From: Halocatena salina
GTDB lineage: Archaea; Halobacteriota; Halobacteria; Halobacteriales; Haloarculaceae
Assembly (NCBI RefSeq): GCF_023115355.1
Contig: NZ_CP096019.1
Span: 2,294,001 to 2,358,000 of the forward strand
Direction of reading: 5' to 3'
DNA: 64,000 nucleotides
In this document: positions 35,908-45,524 of the stretch, piece after piece
Layout of the letters: each line of letters begins with the position of its first letter
Numbering within the stretch: position 1 is the stretch's first letter
Position numbers and translations under genes: made by a program
Notes under the pieces: model-generated
What the model was told of the DNA's origin: nothing
The model's database searches: none
The model's input: only the letters and a program-made list of their open reading frames with translations

Positions 35908-35959
35908 GGACCGAACGGGAAGCCCGGTATCGATTGCTACCGGATTGTGCCGGTGCTAC

Positions 35960-36763
35960 TCAGAACGTGAGCGGTTCTGCTTCCTCCCAGCGGGGTTCGA
36001 ACTCCGCACGAACGTCACTGGCAAAGCTCCGGTCTTTGAGATTGATCATCGCAAACCGATCGGAGCCTCGGAGTGGGTGTGGAACCTCGATACAGACTTC
36101 GGTGTCGTCCACGATGGTGAACGTGCCGCTGACGTCGTCACTGGTCCGACAGTCGAAGTTCCGATGAGGTGATAAGCTGGTGCGATAGCGTTTCCCCACC
36201 GACGATGGAAGGTCATCGACGAGCGCCGGACGCATGAGCAACGACACCTCGATATCCCGGTCGAGCGCTTCTTCGAGCGCGGCAGCGACTCGTTCGCCGA
36301 TCGAATCGATGTCGAACCGCTCGGAGACGGTCGAGGCAACCATCACGACCCGATCGTCAGCGGCAGCGATCCGCTCGACTAGCAGATCGTCAACCTCTTC
36401 GGGACCGACCGCGGCCGTCCAGAACGTCTCTTCGTGTGGCTCGTTGCTGTCGAGGGTCGCGGTGAGTTCGTCGACGATTTCCTCATACTGGTTTTCCTTT
36501 TCGGCAAGTTCGCGCTTTTTGTCTTCCAATAACCGATCGAGCGCGGTCGACGGTTCGACAGCGACGTACTTTTTCGGCCGAGAAGCCGTCTGTGAGCGGA
36601 CGAGATTGTACTGCTCGATACTGTTTAACACATCGTAGATGCGCCCCATCGGAACTTCGCTAACTTGTGACAACTCCTTTGCCGTTGTCGGTCCGGTTTG
36701 CAAGAGCGCTCTATAGGCACGAGCCTCGTATTCTGAGAGGCCCAAATCTCTAAGGTTTGCCAT
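35960..36763 (-). CDS. TrmB-family transcription regulator
   Basis: A 267-residue regulator. The N-terminal winged helix (LRDLGLSEYEARAYRALLQTGPTTAKELSQVSEVPMGRIYDVLNSIEQYNLV) is the archetypal TrmB start, followed by a coiled coil (ALDRLLEDKKRELAEKENQYEEIVDEL) and a PLD-like sensor region (VERIAAADDRVVMVASTVSERFD). TrmB proteins respond to sugars or other metabolites; no target is obvious here. It is convergent with mptA, and its promoter lies beside the DUF255 gene's 3' end. Confidence 0.9.
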   Translation of the reverse strand: MANLRDLGLSEYEARAYRALLQTGPTTAKELSQVSEVPMGRIYDVLNSIEQYNLVRSQTASRPKKYVAVEPSTALDRLLEDKKRELAEKENQYEEIVDELTATLDSNEPHEETFWTAAVGPEEVDDLLVERIAAADDRVVMVASTVSERFDIDSIGERVAAALEEALDRDIEVSLLMRPALVDDLPSSVGKRYRTSLSPHRNFDCRTSDDVSGTFTIVDDTEVCIEVPHPLRGSDRFAMINLKDRSFASDVRAEFEPRWEEAEPLTF

Positions 36764-36807
36764 TACGTAGTTCCATCTTCCCGCTTCGATAAAAACACAT
36801 CGGGAGT

Positions 36808-38400
36808 TTACTCCTCTTCAATGAGCGAAACGAGTGCTTCGGGAGACGTTACAGGATCGGATCGCTCCCCATCGGTGATGATAGTCGCCGTTTCGTCCGA
36901 TGGATCGTCGAGGTACACGACCTTCTCGTGGTCGGCGACACGGAGTGCCGCTCGGTGAAGATCACTGCCGGGATCGTCTGCGACCTCGATCACGAGCGGC
37001 GGCGTGATGAGTCTGCTGACAGCAGTTGCGTATCCTGCCACTTCCACCCCCATCCGGTCGTGTGCACCGGCGACAGCAGACAGCGCCGTTCGGGCGACAT
37101 TGCGGTACGCCTCGGTTTCGGTGAGGACGGCGAGATCGACGAGCGCATCGGCGAGTTCGGCGGTCGCATCGAGCGGACGAAGCGGTCGATCGAGCAGTGC
37201 TGGTCCCTCCTGTGGCCCATCAAGAAAACGACCGTCCGAATCTCGACGCTGTTCGATCGTCCAGTCGGCAATGGCTTTTGCCGGCTCGATGTAGCTGGGA
37301 TCGAGCGTCTGGGCGGCGGTCGTCAGCGCACCCAACAGTCGGGCTTGATCGGCGAGCAGACCTTTCGTTCCATCTTCGTAGTGACGAACCGCCCCCGATT
37401 CGAAGAGTTCCTCAAGCACGTACGAGAGCGTCCGCTCGGCGTAGCGTTGTGCCCCCTCGTCGTCGGTGACGGCGTAGAACTGACACAACGCATCGATCGC
37501 CAGTGCGTTGCGGCCTGCAAACACTGTTTCGTCGATAGAGGGCTGCTGTCGTGCTTCCCGATCGGTCGGATCGAGGGTGTAGTAGTCGCTCGCGGTTTGG
37601 CTGCCCGCGAACGCGGCTCCCGTGTGGAGCGTCGTCGTGAGATAATCGATCGTTCCCCGTGCCGGGTTGCGGTACTGTTCATCACCGGTGTACAGATACG
37701 CGGTCGTAAACGCCCGACAGACGGCTGCATTGGTATCGAGCATCTTCTCCCGATGGAGATCGCTCCAGTCCCGGCTTTCGGCGTAGCGGTAAAAGCCCCC
37801 GTCGTAGGTGTCGTACAGGTGCGTGGCAATCGCCTCGAGCGTCCGTAGCGCACGCTGGCGGTCGCGTTTGAGCGCGAATTCCACCGTTCGTGGGAGCGGA
37901 AACTTCGCGCTATCACCCCAGCCACCGAACTCCTCGTCGTAGGCCGCCTCTAGCTGTCCGTTCATCCGCTCTTCGATACGCTCATCGAGTTCTCCGTGGG
38001 GGGGTTCTGTGTCCCGGAGCGCCCGTGGAATCCGGCCTGCGTCGTCGGTCCACGATTCGCGGACGCGTTCGAGCACCGATCGGAGAGTTTCGGTGTCTAG
38101 GTACGTCGCACCGGTGATCACCTCACCCGCCGGCGTGAGAAACACCGTCGAGGGGAATCCGCCCATCGTGTAGCGGTCGCGCACCCGGGGATGGCGATCC
38201 GCATCGACACGGATCGGTACGAAATCGTCGTGAACGTTCGCCGCAACTGCCGGGTTGGAGAACGCTCCTTCGTCCATCGTTTCACACCACTCACACCACG
38301 GCGCGGAGATAGAGAGCAACACCGGACGATCGGCGGCGCGGGCCTCCTCGAACGGCGCCGGTCCCCACTCGTGCCATTCGATGAGCGTATCGGTTTCCAT
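36808..38400 (-). CDS. DUF255 thioredoxin-domain protein (YyaL/SSP411 family)
   Basis: A 530-residue protein: an N-terminal thioredoxin-like domain with CEWC (ISAPWCEWCETMDEGAF, residues 30-46) and GGFPSTVFLTPAGEVI, followed by an (alpha/alpha)6-type helical domain with YDGGFYRYAESRDWSDLHREKMLDTNA. This is the YyaL/spermatogenesis-associated protein 20 family; biochemical role unsettled. The ATG at 38400 is chosen since the further 56 upstream codons are non-homologous. Confidence 0.9.
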   Translation of the reverse strand: METDTLIEWHEWGPAPFEEARAADRPVLLSISAPWCEWCETMDEGAFSNPAVAANVHDDFVPIRVDADRHPRVRDRYTMGGFPSTVFLTPAGEVITGATYLDTETLRSVLERVRESWTDDAGRIPRALRDTEPPHGELDERIEERMNGQLEAAYDEEFGGWGDSAKFPLPRTVEFALKRDRQRALRTLEAIATHLYDTYDGGFYRYAESRDWSDLHREKMLDTNAAVCRAFTTAYLYTGDEQYRNPARGTIDYLTTTLHTGAAFAGSQTASDYYTLDPTDREARQQPSIDETVFAGRNALAIDALCQFYAVTDDEGAQRYAERTLSYVLEELFESGAVRHYEDGTKGLLADQARLLGALTTAAQTLDPSYIEPAKAIADWTIEQRRDSDGRFLDGPQEGPALLDRPLRPLDATAELADALVDLAVLTETEAYRNVARTALSAVAGAHDRMGVEVAGYATAVSRLITPPLVIEVADDPGSDLHRAALRVADHEKVVYLDDPSDETATIITDGERSDPVTSPEALVSLIEEE

Positions 38401-38662
38401 GTCAAGTAGTCCACCTTCGGCAGGAATGGGTGTTACGTTCCACGGGAGAGTGCTGTCCAACCCCCCGTTCCCGTTTCTCATCCGGGCAGACATACACATC
38501 CCATCCTCGTCGCCCTCCGCGTATCTACTGGCGGAGCCGGCGGCAGTTCGTCGACGGCCCGACAACATCGCGCTCGCAGTCGAGACTCTCGATCAAACGA
38601 TACGATTCACCAGCGAGAGACAGAGCGCACGAGTGAAGTCGTGGTGGTGTGAAGCGGAAGAT

Positions 38663-39088
38663 ATGAGCGCTACGAAAGGCGACGTTCTCGGTCGGATCGA
38701 GCGATCGTCGACGACCTTCGCCATAGCGGTCGGTGACGTCGTGTTGATCGGACTGTTCGTTCTCGCGGGTGAACTCAGCCACTACACCATCGCTTTCCTG
38801 CTGGCCAATCCGGGCCGAATCACTGGCACCGCACTCCCCTTTTACATCGGATGGGTGATCGCGGCGCCCGTGCTCGGAGCATACAGCAAGAGTGCTCGTG
38901 AGACGCCGCTTCGAGCTGCACTCATCGGTGGCGGCGCGTGGATCGTCGCCGCGCTGATCGGGCAAGGACTCCGCTCGACTGCCATCTTCCACGGAAACTT
39001 CGCCATCACGTTCATGTTCGTCTCGATCGGTGTGGGGCTCGTGTTGTTGGTCCCATGGCGGACGGTGCTCGCTGTTCGTCTTTCATGA
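38663..39088 (+). CDS. DUF3054-family membrane protein
   Basis: A 141-residue protein with four membrane helices (FAIAVGDVVLIGLFVLAGEL, LPFYIGWVIAAPVLGAYS, AALIGGGAWIVAALIGQGL, FAITFMFVSIGVGLVLLVPWR), the pattern of DUF3054. Function unknown. The ATG at 38663 starts MSATKGDVLGRIERSSTTF; the upstream in-frame region overlaps the divergent DUF255 gene and is not part of it. The 260 bp between the two genes hold no further gene that I can support. Confidence 0.85.
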   Translation: MSATKGDVLGRIERSSTTFAIAVGDVVLIGLFVLAGELSHYTIAFLLANPGRITGTALPFYIGWVIAAPVLGAYSKSARETPLRAALIGGGAWIVAALIGQGLRSTAIFHGNFAITFMFVSIGVGLVLLVPWRTVLAVRLS

Positions 39089-39163
39089 CTGTTGAAAATT
39101 CATAGAACTAGTGGGTGAGATAAAACCACCTCTGCTCAACTGCAACCGATAGATGTACTTTCA

Positions 39164-39481
39164 CTACTCGTCGGCCATAATGGCCTTGAGTTCTTTACGA
39201 GATTTTGGCGGGTCACTGTCGTTGTCGCTTTCGTCGACATACGCGCGGGCGCGTGCTTCGACATCGATGTCGTACATCTCGATAAAGTCGATGACGCCAT
39301 CAAATTGTGCCAGCGATCCTCGGTGGTAACCTCGGGATTCGGCTTCTTCCAACTCGTTGGTGTCTCGGTCGGCCAGTGATTTGGCCGCTGTTTCCTCCGG
39401 CGGGACAAATCGCTCCCGGCTGTCACAGAGGTACCAGCACAGGTGGTCGAACATGTCAATGATGTCTATGTCTTGTGCCAT
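39164..39481 (-). CDS. Hypothetical acidic protein
   Basis: A 105-residue soluble protein from the ATG at 39481 (MAQDIDIIDMFDHLCWYLCDSRERF) ending KSRKELKAIMADE. The middle (LADRDTNELEEAESRGYHRGSLAQFDGVIDFIEMYDID) is helix-rich. I recognise no family. A 9-bp inverted repeat with a 39-nt gap lies immediately upstream (39504-39560). A longer start at 39538 would include part of that repeat and is less likely. Confidence 0.6.
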   Translation of the reverse strand: MAQDIDIIDMFDHLCWYLCDSRERFVPPEETAAKSLADRDTNELEEAESRGYHRGSLAQFDGVIDFIEMYDIDVEARARAYVDESDNDSDPPKSRKELKAIMADE

Positions 39482-39503
39482 AGGTTGATCACGGCGTTGC
39501 AGC

Positions 39504-39560
39504 CGCGTGGTTCGGTTTATCCGCGATAGCAGATACATTGTGGGTTCGTCAAACCACGCG
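39504..39560. repeat. Inverted repeat upstream of a hypothetical gene
   Basis: CGCGTGGTT (39504-39512) and its exact complement AACCACGCG (39552-39560), separated by 39 bp. It lies just before the small gene at 39164-39481. It could be a pair of operator half-sites or a stem-loop in a 5' leader. No transposase or target duplication is seen next to it. Confidence 0.4.
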
Positions 39561-39668
39561 ACTGAACGTTTGGTCTGTCTCTCCGTTTCGAAATAGATGG
39601 CAGTCCAGCTGTCAGTCGAACCAACTGCTCACAGACGTATATCTTTCATACGAGCACTGTTCGGCAGA

Positions 39669-40964
39669 TCACCCGTTTCGTCGGTAGAGAAACAGCCCGA
39701 GTCCGCTGGCGACCACGGCGATTCCAGCGAGGATGACGAACAGCGCCCACGGGGGGAAATACGTGAGCGCGACACCAGCGAGGGGGGTCCCGAGTGCGCC
39801 GACGCCAAACACGCCGAGATACGTGTATCCATACGATAGCCCGCGCAAGGACGCCGGGGTGTACTTTGCGACGGTCGCTTGGTAGAACGGCTGGACGAAA
39901 AAGAGACAGAATCCGAGCGCTGCCAACAACACCAGTATCGGAGCGATCCCGATCGCCACGACGGGACGGAAGAGGAGCGCGAGCAGTACGAGCGCCCCGT
40001 ATCCGCCGACCAATCCGAGTTCGAGTGGCATCCGATCGGTGAGTTTCCCCCCCACGTACTGCCCGCCGACGCCTGCTGTGAGTAGGCCCGTATACAGGTA
40101 GTTCGACGGCTCGATCGTTCGTCCGTAGAACTTGACCGGTGCGATGGTGTCGATCTCCCCGAGCACTGCCGGGAGGAAGGTGAGTATCCCCCGGTAGTAC
40201 AACCCCGACAGCATCATGAGACAGAACACGACGAGAAACGCACCCACGAGTAGCGCTCTCGATTGGGTCACAAACTCCGAGAATGAAGCGATCCCGGGCG
40301 TCTTCTCAGGGTTCGTACCCCCATCGGTGGCCGGTGAGACGGCAGCCATCTCGTTTACGTCGATGCGGAGCGCGACGGCCACGCCAACCAGCGCGGGCAG
40401 GGCTAAAATCAGTGCGACGACGCGCCACTCGTCTCCGAGGAAAAACAGCAGGACTGTGGCGAGAAACGGACCGACGGCCGTTCCCACATTGCCCGCCGTC
40501 CCATGATACGCAAAGGCGGTCCCGCGCTCGTGAACCCCGCGCGTGATGAGCGACAACCCCGCAGGATGGTAGAGACTCGCCGCGATCCCCCACACGACGA
40601 GCGCGATCGTCACGACGAGGATCTCCGCCGACATCTGACTGCCGAACGCCGTGATCTGGCCGAGACCGACGAGACCGGTGATCGTTCCAGACAGACCCAA
40701 CAGCACGAACGACCCACCCATCCCGAACAGGGACGCGAGGATGAGCGGTTTCGAACCGCGACGATCGGTCAACACGCCGGCGAGCGGCGCACCGATACCG
40801 AACAGCGCCGTCCCGATCCCGACGACAGTTCCCACGATCGCCTCCGTCGTCCCGAACTGCACCAGCCAGATCGGAATGAACACCGGCAACACGAACTCGT
40901 AGATGTGGACCATCGAATGCCCCAACATTACCAACCCAGTGATCGCCCGATCGTTGTGATTCAC
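39669..40964 (-). CDS. MFS transporter
   Basis: Major facilitator superfamily carrier of 431 residues with 12 hydrophobic segments. The MFS loop 2-3 motif is visible as GAPLAGVLTDRRGSKPLI and its repeat in the second half as GGQYVGGKLTDRMPLELG. It starts MNHNDRAITGLVMLGHSMVHIYEFVLPVF. Substrate cannot be told; its early HSMVHxYEFxLP motif resembles fosmidomycin-resistance/Fsr-like MFS proteins. No linked enzyme genes suggest a substrate. Confidence 0.9.
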   Translation of the reverse strand: MNHNDRAITGLVMLGHSMVHIYEFVLPVFIPIWLVQFGTTEAIVGTVVGIGTALFGIGAPLAGVLTDRRGSKPLILASLFGMGGSFVLLGLSGTITGLVGLGQITAFGSQMSAEILVVTIALVVWGIAASLYHPAGLSLITRGVHERGTAFAYHGTAGNVGTAVGPFLATVLLFFLGDEWRVVALILALPALVGVAVALRIDVNEMAAVSPATDGGTNPEKTPGIASFSEFVTQSRALLVGAFLVVFCLMMLSGLYYRGILTFLPAVLGEIDTIAPVKFYGRTIEPSNYLYTGLLTAGVGGQYVGGKLTDRMPLELGLVGGYGALVLLALLFRPVVAIGIAPILVLLAALGFCLFFVQPFYQATVAKYTPASLRGLSYGYTYLGVFGVGALGTPLAGVALTYFPPWALFVILAGIAVVASGLGLFLYRRNG

Positions 40965-41219
40965 GCGTGAATCTCCGTACGGAACCGTTTTAACGTTTCT
41001 ACAATCGTGGTTAACGCCCTAAAACAGTATTATCGAGATTATTGCCGTTTTCGGTGCGAGAAACGACGGATACGTTTCACAACTGTAGTACAACCGTCAT
41101 TCCGACGCCCGACAGCAGCGTTCCCATGACGAACAATCCGATCGACTACACCATAGATCAACCACACAGTAGCCTGACACCTCACACGCTCATCGGCGTT
41201 CACTGTGTACACACAATGT
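40965..41219. other. Intergenic region before the decayed vapBC pair
   Basis: About 255 bp without an intact gene. AT-rich promoter-like text lies near 41000-41040. On the minus strand near 41080-41150 a hydrophobic peptide reads IGLFVMGTLLSGVGMTVVLQL followed by a stop, but it is interrupted upstream by a stop and a frame change, so it may be the remnant of a tiny membrane-protein gene. Confidence 0.3.
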
Positions 41220-41384
41220 ATGAGTAGTAAGAACGTCAGTCTGAAGTCGTATGTATGCGATCGGCTGCGGACGTACAAACGTCCAGATGAGCGTTTCAGT
41301 GACGCGATCGATCGGATATTGGATGATACACAGCCGGACTGGCGGTCGTTCGTGGGAACGTTCACGAAAGCAAAGATTTCGTGA
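41220..41384 (+). CDS. vapB: VapB-type antitoxin, short
   Basis: A 54-residue protein: MSSKNVSLKSYVCDRLRTYKRPDERFSDAIDRILDD..., the typical N-terminal ribbon-helix-helix text of haloarchaeal VapB antitoxins (SLK..VyerLr..Kr..esFSdaI.rll). It ends at 41384, shorter than usual, and is separated by 79 bp from the toxin remnant instead of overlapping it. It may be truncated by the same event that damaged the toxin. Confidence 0.72.
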   Translation: MSSKNVSLKSYVCDRLRTYKRPDERFSDAIDRILDDTQPDWRSFVGTFTKAKIS

Positions 41385-41391
41385 GCCTGAT

Positions 41392-41408
41392 AGAAATCTT
41401 CGATTTCT
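41392..41408. repeat. Small perfect hairpin between vapB and the toxin remnant
   Basis: AGAAATC and GATTTCT form a 7-bp stem with a TTC loop, 8 bp after the vapB stop. It could end the vapB transcript or mark a deletion scar. A normal vapBC operon would have no room for it. Confidence 0.4.
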
Positions 41409-41463
41409 GGTGACGTTATCCACGAGAACGCCGAGTAGGCGGGTGAACTGATCGAGCAGCGTC

Positions 41464-41814
41464 GTGATCGACGTTCTCAACGACCGTGGTGACGTACCAA
41501 CCCAGCTTGAGGCGTACGCCGATCCGTTTCATGCACTGGCGATACTGTTCTCAGAAGTCCTCGAAGGACTGTACGCGAGTGGGAAGTCGGAAGCAGTTGC
41601 GGCCAAACATCTCTCGTGGCTTTCACTGCTTGCGTTCACATTCGAAGCGGCCCGCGAGGCAGCACGGGTTCGTCAGGAACTGCGCCGACGAGGTGAGGTG
41701 ATTCCGGATGCAGACACGTTCATCGCAGGAACGGTTCGCGCTGAATCGGGAACCCTCATCACCACCGATCAACGTTTCGAATCAGTGCCCGATCTGGACT
41801 GCGACGTCCTGTGA
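41464..41814 (+). pseudogene. PIN-domain toxin (VapC) lacking its catalytic N-terminus
   Basis: In-frame text SSSVVIDVLNDRG follows a TGA stop at 41449; in intact VapC the first Ser position is the catalytic Asp of the LDSSVLIDVL motif. A GAT triplet exists at 41450 but in another frame, suggesting a small indel. From the GTG at 41464, 116 residues remain, including PDADTFIAGTVRAESGTLITTDQRFESVPDLD with the later acidic residues. The protein would therefore lack the first strand and one active-site Asp, and is probably inactive. Confidence 0.72.
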
Positions 41815-41825
41815 GCGAGCCGTTC

Positions 41826-43385
41826 TCACTCCTCGTGGAGATGTTCGGCGACAGTCGCAGTGAGCGCTCCCGAGCGGACCAACTGTTCGATCGTCTCGAT
41901 TTCCCCTGAGAGCGGACGGTCGTTAGTGAGTGGATCCACTCGCTCCCGGACGTGGTCGTACGCCCGTTGTGTGCCGTCACCGGGTGAGAGATCCTCGACG
42001 AATTCGAGTGCTTGGGTGCCACACAGCAACTCCACTGCGACTACGCGAGCCGTGTTTTCGAGTACACGACGGGCGTTGAGCGCGGCCTGTGCGCTCATGC
42101 TCACGTGATCCTCTTGACCGCCGCTGACGGGCGTGTTGTCGGTCGAGGCCGCGCCCAACGACCGGTTCTCGTTCAACAGAGCGGCGGCGGTGTACTGGGC
42201 GATCATACAGCCCGACTGCAGTCCGCTGTTCTCGGTAAGAAACGGAGGTAGATACTCAGCTTGGATGTTCGGATTGAGAATCCGATCGACGCGGCGTTCA
42301 CAGATGGCAGCGAGATCCGTCAGCGCGGTCCGGACGTAATCCAGACGCAAAGCGAGGGGCTCGCCGTGGAAATTGCCCCCCGAGATGACGCCAACCGACT
42401 CGGTGCCACTGGCCCGGTCGTCGGTGTCGGCGGCCGAGAAGATCAGCGGATTGTCCGTCGCGCTGTTGAGTTCCACTTCCACCGCGTCTCGGAGATGATC
42501 GATGGCGTCACGGACCGCGCCGTGGACCTGGGGCAGACACCGGATGGAGTAGGCGTCTTGCACACGGTCACAGTTGCGGTGGGACTCGACGATCTCCGAA
42601 CCGGCGGTGAGGGCACGGACGTTCGCCGCGCTGACCGACTGGCCAGCATGGGGGCGCACGTTCTGGATCGCGGGATCACACGACGCCGTCGTCCCCATTG
42701 TCACCTCCGTCGTGAGTGCACCAGCAACGTCAGCGCTGTCGATCGTCCGTTCGGCATCCACGACGGCTAGTGCCCCAAGACCGACGGTGAGCTGTGTCCC
42801 GTTGATGAGCGCCAACCCCTCCTTGGCGCGGAGCGACAGTGGTTCGAGATCGACTTCTGCCAGTGCTCGTGTTCCGGAGAGACGATCCCCATCAACGACG
42901 GCGTGACCCTCACCGATGAGCACGAGCGCCATGTGTGCGAGCGGGGCGAGATCACCGCTCGCGCCGAGACTACCGCGGGATTTGACGACCGGATGGATCT
43001 CCTCGTTCAACAGCGTCACGAGATACGCAATGACGCGCTCGCGGACACCGGAATAGCCTTTCACCAGCGCGTTGAGCCGTGTCACCATCAGCGCACGGAT
43101 CTCCTCTCGTGTCAGCTCCCGGCCGCTTCCGGAAGCGTGGCTCCGAAGCAAGTTCATCTGGAGGTGGGAAAGGTCCTCTGCGGGGATCCGTTCGGTGACA
43201 AGCTGTCCGAACCCCGTGTTCAACCCGTACACCGGCTCTTCTTCCGTGACGACGGTCTCGACGCGGGCGCGCGACGTGCGAACTGCCTCCCACGCATCCT
43301 CAGCGACGGCCACCGGTTCGTCGTCGCGGGCAACGGACACGACATCCTCAGGTGTTAGTGAATTACCATCTAGTTCAATGACCAT
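41826..43385 (-). CDS. hutH: Histidine ammonia-lyase
   Basis: First step of histidine degradation: L-histidine to urocanate plus ammonia. The 519 residues include the MIO-forming Ala-Ser-Gly in GSLGASGDLAPLAHMALVLIG, the substrate region YGLNTGFGQLVTERIP and a C-terminal SGGQEDHVSMSAQAAL. It is the last gene of the hutU-G-I-H operon on the minus strand; its start overlaps the end of hutI by 11 bp. Confidence 0.97.
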   Translation of the reverse strand: MVIELDGNSLTPEDVVSVARDDEPVAVAEDAWEAVRTSRARVETVVTEEEPVYGLNTGFGQLVTERIPAEDLSHLQMNLLRSHASGSGRELTREEIRALMVTRLNALVKGYSGVRERVIAYLVTLLNEEIHPVVKSRGSLGASGDLAPLAHMALVLIGEGHAVVDGDRLSGTRALAEVDLEPLSLRAKEGLALINGTQLTVGLGALAVVDAERTIDSADVAGALTTEVTMGTTASCDPAIQNVRPHAGQSVSAANVRALTAGSEIVESHRNCDRVQDAYSIRCLPQVHGAVRDAIDHLRDAVEVELNSATDNPLIFSAADTDDRASGTESVGVISGGNFHGEPLALRLDYVRTALTDLAAICERRVDRILNPNIQAEYLPPFLTENSGLQSGCMIAQYTAAALLNENRSLGAASTDNTPVSGGQEDHVSMSAQAALNARRVLENTARVVAVELLCGTQALEFVEDLSPGDGTQRAYDHVRERVDPLTNDRPLSGEIETIEQLVRSGALTATVAEHLHEE

Positions 43386-44598
43386 CGATCACCACCTCCC
43401 CAGCTTTCAGTACGGTTTCGACGAGGTTGATACCGAACGTGTAGGGAATATGAACGTGGCTCGGAGCGTCGATCAGACAGAGATCGGCCGGTGCACTCGG
43501 ACCGAGCGTCCCCAGACCGCTGTCAGCCCGGTCGAGCGCGCGTGCACCACCGTGTGTGGCAGCCCCGAGCGCCTCAGCTGGCGTCATCTCCATGCCGAGA
43601 CAGCCGAGTGCCACGGCAAACCCCATGCTCGGTGAATGACAGTTGGGATTGAAATCCGAAGCGAGCGCGACGGACGCGCCCCGATCTATAAACGCGTGTG
43701 CATCAGCGTACTCGGCACCGAGTGAAAACGCGGTTCCCGGCAGTAAAACGGGTGTCACCCCCGACGCTTCGAGCGCGTCGATGTCCGCTTGCTCGGCGTG
43801 TAGGAGATGGTCCGCACTCGTCGCACTGAGTTCGGCGGCCAGCTGTGCACCGCCCAGTCGAACGAACTCTTCGGCGTGAACTTTCGGCGTGAGTCCGTGG
43901 TCCATCCCAGCGGTGAGCACCCGACGCGACTGTTCGACGTCGAACACGTCCGCTTCACAGAACACGTCGCAGAATTCGGCAATGCCCTGACGCTCGATAG
44001 CTGGCAGCTGTTCGGTGATGATCGATTCGACGTAGTCGTCTGCGGTCCAGCTCTCGGGCACTGCGTGGGCACCCATGTACGTCGGTACTACGTCGATCGG
44101 ATGGGTATCGTCGGCACGCTCGATCACCGAGAGCATCCGGAGTTCCGTCTCCGAATCCAATCCGTAGCCGGATTTTATCTCCACCGTGGTGGTGCCATGG
44201 GTGAGCATTACGTCGAGATACCCTAACAGTCGATCGAGCAGTTCCTCTTCGCTCGCGTTTCTGGTCGCCCGGACCGTTCTGAGGATGCCTCCGCCCTCTT
44301 CAAGGATCTCCTGATAGGACGCACCGCGGAGCTTCGCTTCGAACTCATCCGAGCGATCGCCAGCGAACAGCGCGTGGGTGTGTGAATCCACGAAGCCCGG
44401 AATCACCGTTTGCCCGCTCGCGTCGATGGCTCGCACGGCGTTTTCCGGCGGATACGCCCGCGTTATTTCCTCGGTCGGTCCAACCGCGACGATCGTCCCG
44501 TCTTCCATTGCGATCGCACCGTCTTCTACCCGGTCGAGACCGTTCTCTCCCGGTCCGATGACGATTTCGCTCGCCTCGTGAATGATGGTTTGTGTCAT
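43375..44598 (-). CDS. hutI: Imidazolonepropionase
   Basis: Third step of histidine degradation: hydrolyses 4-imidazolone-5-propionate to N-formimino-glutamate. Amidohydrolase fold, 407 residues, with the metal-binding VIPGFVDSHTHALFAGDRSDEF, later HAEEF and HLLHAEQAD, and VALASDFNPNCHSPSMGFAVALGC. The ATG at 44598 overlaps the hutG stop (ATGA), which decides the start. Downstream it overlaps hutH by 11 bp. Confidence 0.96.
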   Translation of the reverse strand: MTQTIIHEASEIVIGPGENGLDRVEDGAIAMEDGTIVAVGPTEEITRAYPPENAVRAIDASGQTVIPGFVDSHTHALFAGDRSDEFEAKLRGASYQEILEEGGGILRTVRATRNASEEELLDRLLGYLDVMLTHGTTTVEIKSGYGLDSETELRMLSVIERADDTHPIDVVPTYMGAHAVPESWTADDYVESIITEQLPAIERQGIAEFCDVFCEADVFDVEQSRRVLTAGMDHGLTPKVHAEEFVRLGGAQLAAELSATSADHLLHAEQADIDALEASGVTPVLLPGTAFSLGAEYADAHAFIDRGASVALASDFNPNCHSPSMGFAVALGCLGMEMTPAEALGAATHGGARALDRADSGLGTLGPSAPADLCLIDAPSHVHIPYTFGINLVETVLKAGEVVIDGH

Positions 44599-45524
44599 GT
44601 CGTGTCCTCCGTGGTCCATGCGCTCAAAACGTGAGCGATCGCGCGCGCGCCAGCAACAGCCGTTCGATCGCCCCGATCGAGCGGCGGCGCGCACTCGACG
44701 ACTTCGAATCCCGCGACGCGGTCGTCGTTTGCGATCGTTCCGAGCAGCCGGTACAGTTCGCGGGTCGTGAGTCCACCGGGTGTTGGCGCGCTCACCCCCG
44801 GAGCGGCCGTGACATCTAACACGTCGAGATCGAGGCTGACGTACAGTTGCTCTACGTCAGCCACCGCATCGATGGCAGTTCGTGCGGCCGCCCGTAGGTC
44901 CTGACCGACCTCCTCGGCGGTCACGACGGTGCCTCGTCCGTCGAGATATTCGGCGTAGGTGGTGGTGTTCTCGAAGTGACGCGCACCCACAACAGCAAAC
45001 GCGTCGAGTCCGTCGTCGAACAGCTGACGGTACGGCGTGCCACTCGACGGTGCGCCGGAACGACAGTCGAAATGGGCGTCGAAACTCACGATCCCGAGCG
45101 ATCCAGACGCCAGTAGCGGGCGCGCGTTGGGATACGTGAGCGAGTTATCGCCACCGAGAAACACCGGGCGCGCGTCGAGCGCGTGAACGTCTTCCGTGAT
45201 CGTCGCGACGGTTTGCTGTCTGGCCGGTACGTCCGCCGACTCGGAGAACCGAACGTCTCCGAGATCACCGACCGGACCGACGGTCCCACGGGTGAGATGA
45301 TGGGTTTTCGTTCCGTTCAGTGCCGAACGGAGGTGAGAGGGACCTTCTTGGGCACCCTGTCGGCCGATGACGGCCCGGTCCGTCGGTTCACCGAGTACCA
45401 CAGCCTCGTAAGTGGCTGCCTCGGTCAGCGTCGTCGCTTCGGTAACGTCTCCGAACTGTTCGTCGTTCGGATCCGTCGAAGGACCGTGCCAGTCGAACTG
45501 GGTAGTAAGATCAGTCCCTGTCAT
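44595..45524 (-). CDS. hutG: Formimidoylglutamase (arginase family)
   Basis: Fourth step of histidine degradation, splitting N-formimino-L-glutamate into glutamate and formamide. Ureohydrolase fold, 309 residues, with the Mn-binding motifs DAHFDCR and [22 protein letters not shown]. The first motif is GGDNSLTYP, i.e. Asn where arginases have the metal-ligand His (GGDHS). It overlaps hutU and hutI by four bases on each side. Confidence 0.95.
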   Translation of the reverse strand: MTGTDLTTQFDWHGPSTDPNDEQFGDVTEATTLTEAATYEAVVLGEPTDRAVIGRQGAQEGPSHLRSALNGTKTHHLTRGTVGPVGDLGDVRFSESADVPARQQTVATITEDVHALDARPVFLGGDNSLTYPNARPLLASGSLGIVSFDAHFDCRSGAPSSGTPYRQLFDDGLDAFAVVGARHFENTTTYAEYLDGRGTVVTAEEVGQDLRAAARTAIDAVADVEQLYVSLDLDVLDVTAAPGVSAPTPGGLTTRELYRLLGTIANDDRVAGFEVVECAPPLDRGDRTAVAGARAIAHVLSAWTTEDTT

